NCBI RefSeq assembly: GCF_902499115.1
Contig: NZ_CABVPN010000001.1
Location: 340,626 to 404,625 of the forward strand
Direction of reading: 5' to 3'
Source: Burkholderia diffusa
Lineage (GTDB): Bacteria; Pseudomonadota; Gammaproteobacteria; Burkholderiales; Burkholderiaceae
Length of the DNA stretch: 64,000 bases
This document shows positions 18,333 through 26,702 of this stretch, piece after piece; the first letter of the stretch is position 1, and the number at the start of each line of letters is the position of its first letter. The notes beneath the pieces were generated by a model. It was not told the DNA's origin. It ran no database searches and saw nothing but the letters and a program-made list of their open reading frames with translations. The position numbers were made by a program, and so were the translations under genes.

Positions 18333-19529
18333 TTACAGCCCGAGCATCATCTTCGCGATGATGTTCTTCTGGATCTCGTTCGAGCCGCCGAAGATCGACA
18401 GCTTGCGGTTGTTGAAGTACTGCTGCGCGGCGCTCGCGGCGCCGTCCGGGCCGACCGGCTCGCCGTCGTGATCGGCGTCGAGCGCCTCCGCGATGAACGG
18501 CTGCGCGTATGGCCCCATCGCGCGGCGCATCAGCGCGGTGATCTCCTGGCGGATCTGCGTGCCGCGGATCTTCAGCATCGAGCTTTCCGCGCCCGGCACG
18601 CCGCCGCCCGCGACCGCGGCCAGCACGCGCAGGTTGGTCGTGCGCATGTTCTCGAGCTCGATCTCGACGCGCGCGACGCGCGCCGCGAAGAACGGATCGT
18701 CCGCGAGCGGCCGGCCATTCTTCGTCACCTTCGCGGCGACCGCGCGCAGGCGGTCGAGCGCGGCCGTCGAGAAGCCGATTCCGGCGATGTTGGTGCGCTC
18801 GTACGTGAGCAGGTATTTCGCGTAGGTCCAGCCGCGGTTCTCTTCGCCGACGAGGTTCTCCACAGGCACGCGCACGTCGGTGAAGAACACTTCGTTCACC
18901 TCGTGCTCGCCGTCGAGCGTGATGATCGGGCGCACTTCGACGCCCGGCGTGTTCATGTCGATCAGCAGGAAGCTGATGCCTTCCTGCTTGCGCACGTCGG
19001 TCGCGGTGCGCACGAGGCAGAAGATCATGTTCGCGTAGTGGCCGAGCGTGGTCCACGTCTTCTGGCCGTTCACGATGTAGTGCTTGCCGTCGCGCACCGC
19101 GCTCGTCTTCACCGACGCGAGATCGGAACCGGCGCCCGGCTCCGAATAGCCCTGGCACCACCAGTCGGTGCCGTCGAGAATGCGCGGCAGCCAGTGGCGC
19201 TTCTGCGCTTCGTCGCCGTACTTGATCAGCACGGGCCCGAGCATGTTGACGCCGAACGGGACGATGCGCGGCGCGCCGGCGAGCGCGCATTCGTTGTCGA
19301 ACAGAAATTTCTGCGCGACGCTCCAGCCGGGGCCGCCATACTCGCGCGGCCAGTGGCTCGCGAGCCAGCCGCGGGCATTCAGGATTGCGTGCCATTCGCG
19401 CATGTCGTCGCGCGTCAGATGCAGGCCGCCCTTCACCTTGCGCGCGGTGCGCGCGGGCAGTTCGGCGGCGAGAAAGCGCTGCACGTCGGTGCGGAACGCT
19501 TCCTCTTCGGGAGTGAAATTGAGGTCCAT
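18333..19529 (-). CDS. Acyl-CoA dehydrogenase, large subunit-like
   Basis: Acyl-CoA dehydrogenase of 398 residues. FAD/substrate motifs are visible: QGYSEPGAGSDLASVKT near residue 126 and NGQKTWTT near 154. The C-terminus is FGGSNEIQKNIIAKMMLGL. At the medium-chain catalytic position (the Glu of YEGT) it has Gly. A Glu at about 244 (LLTYERTNIAG) aligns with the catalytic base of isovaleryl-CoA-type enzymes. The start MDLNFTPEEEAFR is the normal family N-terminus. It is second in the operon, between the bifunctional enzyme and the second dehydrogenase. Confidence 0.92.
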   Translation of the reverse strand: MDLNFTPEEEAFRTDVQRFLAAELPARTARKVKGGLHLTRDDMREWHAILNARGWLASHWPREYGGPGWSVAQKFLFDNECALAGAPRIVPFGVNMLGPVLIKYGDEAQKRHWLPRILDGTDWWCQGYSEPGAGSDLASVKTSAVRDGKHYIVNGQKTWTTLGHYANMIFCLVRTATDVRKQEGISFLLIDMNTPGVEVRPIITLDGEHEVNEVFFTDVRVPVENLVGEENRGWTYAKYLLTYERTNIAGIGFSTAALDRLRAVAAKVTKNGRPLADDPFFAARVARVEIELENMRTTNLRVLAAVAGGGVPGAESSMLKIRGTQIRQEITALMRRAMGPYAQPFIAEALDADHDGEPVGPDGAASAAQQYFNNRKLSIFGGSNEIQKNIIAKMMLGL

Positions 19530-19558
19530 CGTGAGTCCGTTGCGAATGCGGTGGGCGT

Positions 19559-21694
19559 TCAGTCGATATGGTTCAGGCTCGCGAAATCCGCGCCGCGCTC
19601 GACCAGCTCGACGATCAGCGGCGAAGGCTTCCAGAACAGCGGATCTTCCTTCGCGAACGCGCGGATGTCGGCGAGCACGTTCGCGAGGCCGACCGTGTCC
19701 GCGTAGTGCATCGGGCCGCCGCGATAGCGCGGGAAGCCGTAGCCGTACAGGAACACGGCGTCGACGTCGAGCGGGCGCAGCGCGATCTTCTCGTGCACGA
19801 CGTTCGCGCCTTCGTTGATCATCGCGGCGAGGTAGCGGCGCATGATCTCGTCGTCGGTGAACGAGCGCGGCGCGATGCCCTTCTTCGCGCGCTCGTCGGC
19901 GACGATCGCCTCGACTTCCGGGTCCGGCGTGCCGACGCGCGCGCCGTCCGGATACAGGTAGTAGCCGCGCGCGGTCTTCTGCCCGAACCAGCCGCGCTCG
20001 CACAGCCGGTCGGAAATCTCCACGTAGCGCGCGCGCGGGTCGCGCGTCGCCGCGCGGCGCTTGCGGGTCGCCCAGCCGATGTCGCCGCCCGCGAGGTCGA
20101 CGACCTGGAACGGCCCCATCGGGAAGCCGAATTCACGCACCGCGCGATCGATCTGATACGGCGACGCGCCATCTTCCATCAGGTAGTCGGCGGCGGTGCG
20201 ATAGACCGCGAGGATCCGGTTGCCGATGAAGCCGTCGCACACGCCGGCGCGCACCGGCGTCTTCTTCAGCTGTTTGGCCAGCGCGAACGCGGTCGCGACG
20301 ACATCCGCACTCACGCGCGCCGGCACGACGATCTCGAGCAGCTTCATCACGTTGGCCGGCGAGAAGAAATGCAGGCCGATCACGTCGGACGGGCGGTCGA
20401 CGCTGGCGGCCAGCTCGTCGATGTCGAGATACGACGTGTTGGTCGCGAGCACCGCGCCGGGCTTGCACACGCGCGAAAGTTCCGCGAACACCGCCTTCTT
20501 CACGCCCATGTCCTCGAACACGGCTTCGATGACCACGTCGGCCTGCGCGAGCGCGTCATACGACGTGCTGCCCTTGAAGCGCGCGAGCCGCGCCGCGTGC
20601 GCGGCCGGCGTCATCCGCCCCTTCGCGACGAGGCCGTCGTACACCTTCTCGACATGCGCGCGGCCGCGCGCGAGCGACGCTTCGTCGCGCTCGATCATCG
20701 TCACGGGCAGCCCGGCATCGAGCGCCGCGACCGCGATGCCGGCGCCCATCGTGCCGCCACCGACCACGCCGATCCGCTCGACCGCACGCGCGCTCGCGCG
20801 GCGCGCCTCGGGTGCCTTGGCCGCCTCGCGTTCCGCGAAGAATGCATGCACGAGGCCCGCGCGCTGCGGGCTGTCGATGCATTGCAGGAACAGGCCGCGT
20901 TCGAGCTTCATCCCCGCGTCGAACGACAGCGTGAGCGCGGCCTCGACCGCATCGACGATCTTCGCCGGCGAGAACAGGCCGCGCGACTTCTTCGGCAGGT
21001 CGGCGCGCGCCGCGTCGATCGCGGCCTGCGCGGCCGCGCGATCGGCAAGCCCCTGCGCATCGCGCGTGCGCCGCGCCGGCGCGCCGAGCGACACGAGCTC
21101 CTGCGCATAGGCGAGACCTTCGGCGAGCGTGTCGTCGCTGTGCGCGACGCGATCGACGAGGCCGAGCGCGAGCGCTTCGTCGGCGCTTGCGTGACGCCCC
21201 GTCAGCATCAGGTCGAGCGCGGCCTTCGCGCCGATCAGGCGCGGCGTGCGCTGCGTGCCGCCCGCGCCGGGCAGCAGGCCGAGCGTGACTTCGGGAAGGC
21301 CGAGCTTCGCGCCGGGCACCGCCAGCCGGTAATGCGCGGCGAGCGCGACCTCGAGGCCGCCGCCGAGCGTCGCGCCGTGCAGCGCGACCACGACCGGCTT
21401 CGCGCTCGACTCGATCCGCTCGCACACGTCCGGCAGCGACGGCGGCACCGGCGGCTTGCCGAACTCGCGGATGTCGGCGCCCGCGATGAAGTTGCGGCCG
21501 GCGCCGACGATCAGCACCGCACGGATCGCGTCGTCGGCCTGCGCGGCGTCGAGCGCGTCGGCGAGACTGCGCCGCACGTCGGCGGACAGCGCGTTGACGG
21601 GCGGATGGTCGATCGTGACGACGAGCACCTTGTCGCGCCGTTCGCGTGTGACGGTGCCGGCTCGGGATGGTTCGGTGGAAGCGGGTGAATTCAT
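19559..21694 (-). CDS. Enoyl-CoA hydratase / 3-hydroxyacyl-CoA dehydrogenase (FadJ-like)
   Basis: Bifunctional beta-oxidation enzyme of 711 residues. The N-terminal crotonase domain has the oxyanion segment GRNFIAGADIREFG and catalytic glutamates in GGGLEVALAA and LGLPEVTLGLLPGAGGTQR. The NAD-binding dehydrogenase domain follows (GVVGGGTMGAGIA near residue 300, then NTSYLDIDELA and HFFSPANVMKLLEIV), with two C-terminal 3HCDH domains. The start MNSPAS has GGAGA 5 bases upstream; the earlier in-frame Met has none. First gene of the operon, divergent from a LysR regulator. No thiolase is adjacent, so the pathway's last step is elsewhere. Confidence 0.94.
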   Translation of the reverse strand: MNSPASTEPSRAGTVTRERRDKVLVVTIDHPPVNALSADVRRSLADALDAAQADDAIRAVLIVGAGRNFIAGADIREFGKPPVPPSLPDVCERIESSAKPVVVALHGATLGGGLEVALAAHYRLAVPGAKLGLPEVTLGLLPGAGGTQRTPRLIGAKAALDLMLTGRHASADEALALGLVDRVAHSDDTLAEGLAYAQELVSLGAPARRTRDAQGLADRAAAQAAIDAARADLPKKSRGLFSPAKIVDAVEAALTLSFDAGMKLERGLFLQCIDSPQRAGLVHAFFAEREAAKAPEARRASARAVERIGVVGGGTMGAGIAVAALDAGLPVTMIERDEASLARGRAHVEKVYDGLVAKGRMTPAAHAARLARFKGSTSYDALAQADVVIEAVFEDMGVKKAVFAELSRVCKPGAVLATNTSYLDIDELAASVDRPSDVIGLHFFSPANVMKLLEIVVPARVSADVVATAFALAKQLKKTPVRAGVCDGFIGNRILAVYRTAADYLMEDGASPYQIDRAVREFGFPMGPFQVVDLAGGDIGWATRKRRAATRDPRARYVEISDRLCERGWFGQKTARGYYLYPDGARVGTPDPEVEAIVADERAKKGIAPRSFTDDEIMRRYLAAMINEGANVVHEKIALRPLDVDAVFLYGYGFPRYRGGPMHYADTVGLANVLADIRAFAKEDPLFWKPSPLIVELVERGADFASLNHID

Positions 21695-21819
21695 CGTGTC
21701 TCCAGTGCGGTGCGCCGCGCGGGCGGAACCGGTCGTCGGGCCGGCGAGCGGTGCCGGCTCCCGAGCCGGGTGCCGCGCGGCGGGAAACGATCCGGCGTGT
21801 TTGCCGGGCATGACTCGAT

Positions 21820-21835
21820 TCTCGATTGATCGAGA
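21820..21835. promoter_or_regulatory. Perfect palindrome upstream of the acyl-CoA operon
   Basis: TCTCGATTGATCGAGA has perfect 7-bp arms around TG. It lies 126 bases before the bifunctional-enzyme start and 100 bases before the LysR start, the usual place for an operator controlling divergent genes. Which regulator binds it is unknown. Confidence 0.55.
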
Positions 21836-21868
21836 TTTATTGACAATTCCCGCACGCCTTTACAAGCT

Positions 21869-21885
21869 GTCAAGTCTGACTTGAC
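21869..21885. promoter_or_regulatory. Perfect palindrome near the LysR promoter
   Basis: GTCAAGTCTGACTTGAC has perfect 7-bp arms around CTG. It overlaps a TTGACA (21881-21886) that could be the -35 of the LysR gene and, on the other strand, another TTGACA. LysR autoregulation from such a site would be typical. The gap 21695-21934 contains no gene. Confidence 0.55.
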
Positions 21886-21934
21886 ATTGAATGTTTTCGG
21901 ACCGTTAAACGGGCCGGATCGGGAGACACCGCGC

Positions 21935-22897
21935 ATGGACCTGAACGCGCTGACGCTGCTCGTCGAGATCCTCGACGCGGGCAATCTGAGCAAGGCCGCG
22001 CAGCGGCTCAAGATGAGCCGCGCGAACGTCAGCTACCGGCTGAACCAGCTCGAACGCTCGATCGGCCAGCAGCTCGTGCGTCGCACGACGCGCCGCATCG
22101 AGCCGACCGAGATCGGGCTGAAGCTGTACGAGCACGGCCGGCGCATCCGCAACGAACTGCTCGCCGCGCAGGAATCGGTGACGACGCTCGGCCAGGACCT
22201 GCAGGGTCGCGTGCGGCTGTCGGTGCCGAGCGGCTACGGGCAGATGGTGATGTCGGAGTGGCTGCTCGCGTTCAAGCGCCTGCATCCGGGCATCGTGCTC
22301 GACGTCGTGTTCGAGAATCGCGTGGAAGACCTGATGCGCGACGAAGTCGACATCGCGATCCGCGTGATGTCCGAGCCGCCTCAGAACCTCGTCGCGCGCG
22401 ACATGGGCGCGGTGCGCTACGTCGCGTGCGCGTCGCCCGCGTTCGCGGCCGCGCACGGGATGCCCGCGAGCCTCGAGGCGCTGGCCGCCGCGCCGGTCGT
22501 CACCGCGACGGTGCTGGGGCGGCAGCTGCGGATCGCCGCGTATCTCGGCGACGAGCGCCACGAGGTGCTGCTCGAACCCACGCTGATTTCGGAGAACTTC
22601 CTGTTCCTGCGCCAGGCGATCCTCGCCGGGATCGGCGTCGGCATCGTGCCCGACTACGTGATGCAGGACGACATGCGGCGCGGCACGGTCGTCACGTCGC
22701 TCGACGCGTACCGGCTCAGCATCTTCGGCACGCACATGTACATGCTCTACATGCCGAACCGGCACCACACGCGCGCGACCGCGACGTTCATAGAGTTCAT
22801 CCTCGAACAGGCCGGAAAGACCGGCCGGGGCGGGCCGGACAGGATGCGTCAGGGTTTCCTGTCGGGTGACAACCCGCCGGCCGCGCGGCGACAATAG
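21935..22897 (+). CDS. LysR-family transcriptional regulator
   Basis: DNA-binding regulator of 320 residues. It has an N-terminal winged HTH (MDLNALTLLVEILDAGNLSKAAQRLKMSRANVSYRLNQLE) and a periplasmic-binding-like effector domain (about 90-300; SGYGQMVMSEWLLAFKRLHPG). GGGAGA precedes the chosen ATG by 10 bases; the in-frame ATG 54 bases earlier lies near the palindrome and is unlikely. It diverges from the acyl-CoA operon and is its probable regulator. Downstream, ggt follows after 70 bases, perhaps read through. Confidence 0.92.
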   Translation: MDLNALTLLVEILDAGNLSKAAQRLKMSRANVSYRLNQLERSIGQQLVRRTTRRIEPTEIGLKLYEHGRRIRNELLAAQESVTTLGQDLQGRVRLSVPSGYGQMVMSEWLLAFKRLHPGIVLDVVFENRVEDLMRDEVDIAIRVMSEPPQNLVARDMGAVRYVACASPAFAAAHGMPASLEALAAAPVVTATVLGRQLRIAAYLGDERHEVLLEPTLISENFLFLRQAILAGIGVGIVPDYVMQDDMRRGTVVTSLDAYRLSIFGTHMYMLYMPNRHHTRATATFIEFILEQAGKTGRGGPDRMRQGFLSGDNPPAARRQ

Positions 22898-22967
22898 CGC
22901 GCCGCCCGTGCGGAGCGCGTGCCGCGCACACGCCGCCTCCTTCGAATTCACTGTTGCCGAGGGTTCA

Positions 22968-24860
22968 ATGTTCGACCGGATTCGTCCGCATTCGCGTCCC
23001 TGGACGCCCGTTGCCGCGCTCGCGCACGTCACGCTCGCCGCGCTCGTCACGTTCAGCGCCGGCTGTACGTCCCCGTCCGCGCCATCGGGCGCCGTCGTCC
23101 CGGTCGCCGCCGCGTCGGGCGCCGCGGTGCCGCTGCCCGGCGTGCATGCGCCGGAACAGTCGTCCGGCTGGACCGACAAGCCGGGCTGGACCTCGCAGCA
23201 CTTCATGATCGCGGCCGCGAACCCGCTCGCGACGCAGGCCGGCTACGAGATGCTGAAGGCCGGCGGCACCGCGATCGACGCCGCGATCGCGACGCAGATG
23301 GTGCTCGCGCTCGTCGAGCCGCAATCGTCGGGGATCGGCGGCGGCGCGTTCATGCTGTACTTTGACGGCCGTGCGACGCAGGCGTACGACGGCCGCGAAA
23401 CCGCGCCGGCCGCCGCGACCGACCGCCTGTTCTACGGGCCGACCGGCCAGCCGATGGGCTTGTACGAAGGCGTCGTCGGCGGTCGCTCGGTCGGCACTCC
23501 GGGCGTGCTGCGCATGCTCGACGCCGCGCACCGTGCGCACGGCAAGCTGCCGTGGCGCCGGCTGTTCCAGCCCGCGATCCGGCTCGCCGAGCACGGCTTC
23601 ACGATCAGCCCGCGCCTGGCGATGCTGATCGCGAACGACCGGTACCTGAAGAACGACCCGGCCGCGCGTGCGTACTTCTACAACAAGGACGGCACGCCGA
23701 AGACGGCCGGCACGGTGCTGAAGAACCCCGCGCTCGCGACCGTGCTGCGCCAGATCGCCGACCGCGGCGCGAACGCGTTCTACACCGGCGCGATCGCGCG
23801 CGACATCGTCGCGAAGGTGCGCAAGCACCCGACCAACCCGGGCCTGCTGTCGCTGCAGGATCTCGCACACTACAAGGCGAAGGTGCGCGCGCCGCTGTGC
23901 GCCGACTACCGGCGCTCGGTGGTGTGCGGGATGCCGCCGCCGTCGTCGGGCGGCCTCGCGGTCGCGCAGATGCTCGGCATCCTCGAGGCGATGCCCGACT
24001 GGCAGCAGATCGGCGCGCAGAAGCCGGTGCGGACCGAGCTGGGCTACGAGCCGACGCCGTTCGCCGCGCACCTGTTCAGCGAGGCCGGACGCCTCGCGTA
24101 TGCGGACCGCGCGCGCTATGTCGCCGATCCCGATTTCGTGCCGCTGCCGGGCGGCAACTGGGCGAGCCTCACCGACAAGACCTATCTCGCGCAGCGCGCG
24201 CGCCTGATCGGCGACACGAGCATGGGCGTCGCGCAGGCCGGCACGCCGCAGGGCGCGACGCTCGCGCTGGCCGACGACCGCAGCCCCGACCTGCCGTCGA
24301 CGTCCGACATCGCCATCGTCGACCGCTACGGCCAAGCGCTGTCGATGACGACCAGCGTCGAGGACGCATTCGGCTCGCGGCTGATGGTGCGCGGTTTCAT
24401 GCTGAACAACCAGCTCACCGATTTCTCGTTCGTGGCGAGCGAGAACGGCCGGCCCGTCGCGAACCGCGTGCAGCCGGGCAAGCGGCCGCGCTCGTCGATG
24501 TCGCCGGAACTCGTGTTCGACAAGAAGACGAAGCAGGTGACGATGATCGTCGGTTCGGCCGGCGGCCCCGCGATCATCAACCACGTCGCGAAGACGCTGA
24601 TCGGCGTGATGGACTGGGGGATGACGATGCAGCAGGCGATCGCGCTGCCGAACCTCGGGTCGATGAACGGGCCGACGCAGCTCGAGCGCGGCCGCGTGTC
24701 GGACGCGCTCGTCGACGGGCTGAAGGGGCGCGGGCACGACGTGCAGGTCGTCGAGATGAATTCGGGACTGCAGGGGATCCAGCGGCTGAACGTGCAGGGG
24801 CAGACGGTGTGGTTCGGCGGCGCCGACCCGCGGCGCGAAGGGATCGCGATGGGTGATTGA
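22968..24860 (+). CDS. ggt: Gamma-glutamyltransferase family lipoprotein
   Basis: Cleaves and transfers gamma-glutamyl groups from glutathione and similar peptides; an Ntn-hydrolase that self-cleaves into two chains. The 630-residue product has an N-terminal segment ending FSAGCTSPS, a lipobox that would anchor it in the envelope. Large-chain signatures include GGTAIDAAIATQMVLALVEPQSSGIGGGAF. The processing site is probably before the Thr of PSTSDIAIVD (about residue 444), giving the nucleophile. MLNNQLTDFSF and the glycine-rich GSAGGPAIINHV follow. E. coli Ggt is a soluble periplasmic enzyme, so the lipid anchor differs. Confidence 0.92.
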   Translation: MFDRIRPHSRPWTPVAALAHVTLAALVTFSAGCTSPSAPSGAVVPVAAASGAAVPLPGVHAPEQSSGWTDKPGWTSQHFMIAAANPLATQAGYEMLKAGGTAIDAAIATQMVLALVEPQSSGIGGGAFMLYFDGRATQAYDGRETAPAAATDRLFYGPTGQPMGLYEGVVGGRSVGTPGVLRMLDAAHRAHGKLPWRRLFQPAIRLAEHGFTISPRLAMLIANDRYLKNDPAARAYFYNKDGTPKTAGTVLKNPALATVLRQIADRGANAFYTGAIARDIVAKVRKHPTNPGLLSLQDLAHYKAKVRAPLCADYRRSVVCGMPPPSSGGLAVAQMLGILEAMPDWQQIGAQKPVRTELGYEPTPFAAHLFSEAGRLAYADRARYVADPDFVPLPGGNWASLTDKTYLAQRARLIGDTSMGVAQAGTPQGATLALADDRSPDLPSTSDIAIVDRYGQALSMTTSVEDAFGSRLMVRGFMLNNQLTDFSFVASENGRPVANRVQPGKRPRSSMSPELVFDKKTKQVTMIVGSAGGPAIINHVAKTLIGVMDWGMTMQQAIALPNLGSMNGPTQLERGRVSDALVDGLKGRGHDVQVVEMNSGLQGIQRLNVQGQTVWFGGADPRREGIAMGD

Positions 24861-24873
24861 AGGCAGCCGGCCG

Positions 24874-24895
24874 AGGCGGCGCACATGCGCCGCCT
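24874..24895. terminator. Hairpin between convergent ggt and tauC
   Basis: AGGCGGCGCA and TGCGCCGCCT form perfect 10-bp arms around CA, in the 43-base gap between two converging genes. There is no T tract on either side, so bidirectional termination is an inference from position. Confidence 0.45.
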
Positions 24896-24903
24896 GCTGC
24901 GTG

Positions 24904-25785
24904 TCATCCGCGCCCTTTCCACGGCACGATCCGCCGCTCGACCCATCGCATCGCGAGATCGAACAGCCACGCGATCGCGCCGATGATCAGGATGCCCATC
25001 ACGACGATATCCGTGCGCAGGAAGCTCGACGCATTGAGCACCATCTGCCCGAGCCCGGCCGTCGCGGCGACCGTCTCGGCCGCGACGAGCGTCGTCCAGC
25101 CGAACCCGATCGCGATCCGCAGGCCGGTGAGGATTTCCGGCAGCGCGGCCGGCAGCACGACGTGGCGCACGACCTGCGCGAAGCTGCCGCCGAGCGAATA
25201 TGCGGCGTTGATCTGCTCGACCGTCGCCGCACGCACGCCCGCACGGGCGGCCATCGCGATCGGCGCGAAGCACGCGAGGAAGATCACGACCAGCTTCGCC
25301 GTCTCGTCGATGCCGAACCAGATCACGACGAGTGGCAGGTACGCGAGCGGCGGCAGCGGCCGGTAGAACTCCAGCAGCGGATCGAGCACGCCGCGCGCAA
25401 CACGGCTCACGCCCATCAGGACGCCGGCCGGCACGCCGGCCACGGTGGCGAGCAGGAACGCCCCGAACACGCGCGCGGCACTCCACAGCAGATGCTCGGA
25501 CAGCGGCAGGCCACCCTGGATGCGGCCGTGCCACGCGTCGACGAATGCCGCCCACACCGCTTCCGGCGCGGGCAGGAACAGCGGCGGCAACCACTGCCGA
25601 TGCGTCGCGACCCACCACAGCACGGCCAGCGCCGCGACCGTCGCCGCGCTGAGCCCTGCGGTTTTTCCCTGGCCCGGCAACCGGTAGCGGCGCGACGGCC
25701 GCGCCGCCTTGCGCCGTGTCGTGCGCTCGTCCTGCTCGAACCCTCCGGCCGCTCGATCGGCCACCCAGGAATCCTGCGTGCTCAT
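24904..25785 (-). CDS. tauC: Taurine ABC transporter permease TauC
   Basis: Inner-membrane permease of the taurine/sulfonate importer, 293 residues. It has a basic N-terminal tail, then about six membrane segments and the BPD_transp_1 EAA-type loop (AAYSLGGSFAQVVRHVVLPAALPEILTGLRIAIGFGWTTLV, near residues 195-235). AGGAC precedes the chosen ATG. Third gene of tauA-tauB-tauC. Confidence 0.93.
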   Translation of the reverse strand: MSTQDSWVADRAAGGFEQDERTTRRKAARPSRRYRLPGQGKTAGLSAATVAALAVLWWVATHRQWLPPLFLPAPEAVWAAFVDAWHGRIQGGLPLSEHLLWSAARVFGAFLLATVAGVPAGVLMGVSRVARGVLDPLLEFYRPLPPLAYLPLVVIWFGIDETAKLVVIFLACFAPIAMAARAGVRAATVEQINAAYSLGGSFAQVVRHVVLPAALPEILTGLRIAIGFGWTTLVAAETVAATAGLGQMVLNASSFLRTDIVVMGILIIGAIAWLFDLAMRWVERRIVPWKGRG

Positions 25786-25856
25786 GTCGTCCTGCCTGTG
25801 CAAAGTACTGATCCGGCCGCGCCCGACGGACGCGCCCTGCCGCGCGAACTCGTGCA

Positions 25857-26654
25857 TCACGCGGTCTCCCCGACCGCCTCGTCGAGATGCAGATACGCGA
25901 TCAGCCGCTCGCGCCATGCGATGAATTCCGGCGACGACTTCACCGCGCGCGCATCGCGCGATTCGACGTAGCGCCGCGCGAACGGCAGCTCGAAGGTTTC
26001 CGCGATGCGGCCGGGGCCGGGCGTCATCACGACGAGACGCGTCGCGAGGAACAGCGCCTCCTCGACGTCGTGCGTGATGAGGAACACCGTCTTGCCCGTG
26101 CGCGCCCATACGTCGAGGACGAGCGCCTGCATCGTGCCGCGCGTCATCGCGTCGAGCGCGCCCATCGGCTCGTCCATCAGCAGCACGCGCGGATCGCTCG
26201 CGAGCGCACGCGCGATGCCGACGCGCTGCTGCATCCCGCCGGACAGTTCGTACACGCGCGCATGCGCATGGCGCTCGAGGCCGACCAGCGCGAGCATCTC
26301 CGTCGCACGCGCTTGGCGTTCGGCCTTCGACACGCGTGCGAAGCGCAGCCCGAGCGCGACGTTGTCGAGCACGTCGAGCCATGGCAGCAACGCGTATTTC
26401 TGGAATACGACGCCGCGATCGGCGCCGGGGCCCTCGACCGGTACGCCGTCGACGCGCACGTCGCCCGTCGTCGGCGCGACGAAGCCGGCCATGCAGTTCA
26501 GCAGCGTCGTCTTCCCGCACCCCGACGCGCCGAGCGCGACGACGAATTCACCGGAATCGATGCGCAGGTCGACGCGCGCGAGCGCCTGCGTCGTCGTCCG
26601 ACCGCGTGCGCCCGGATAGGCGACCGATACCTGACGGACTTCCAGCGTGCTCAT
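25857..26654 (-). CDS. tauB: Taurine ABC transporter ATP-binding protein TauB
   Basis: Cytoplasmic ATPase of the taurine importer, 265 residues. Walker A GASGCGKTT (about 44-52), Q-loop FQKYALLPW, signature ELSGGMQQRVGIARAL and Walker B VLLMDEPMGALD are all intact. It lies between tauA and tauC (48 and 71 bases apart). Confidence 0.95.
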   Translation of the reverse strand: MSTLEVRQVSVAYPGARGRTTTQALARVDLRIDSGEFVVALGASGCGKTTLLNCMAGFVAPTTGDVRVDGVPVEGPGADRGVVFQKYALLPWLDVLDNVALGLRFARVSKAERQARATEMLALVGLERHAHARVYELSGGMQQRVGIARALASDPRVLLMDEPMGALDAMTRGTMQALVLDVWARTGKTVFLITHDVEEALFLATRLVVMTPGPGRIAETFELPFARRYVESRDARAVKSSPEFIAWRERLIAYLHLDEAVGETA

Positions 26655-26702
26655 GATCGAGGGCTCCGCGATGAGTGGCCTGAGTCGCCTGATGCGCCGC
26701 GC

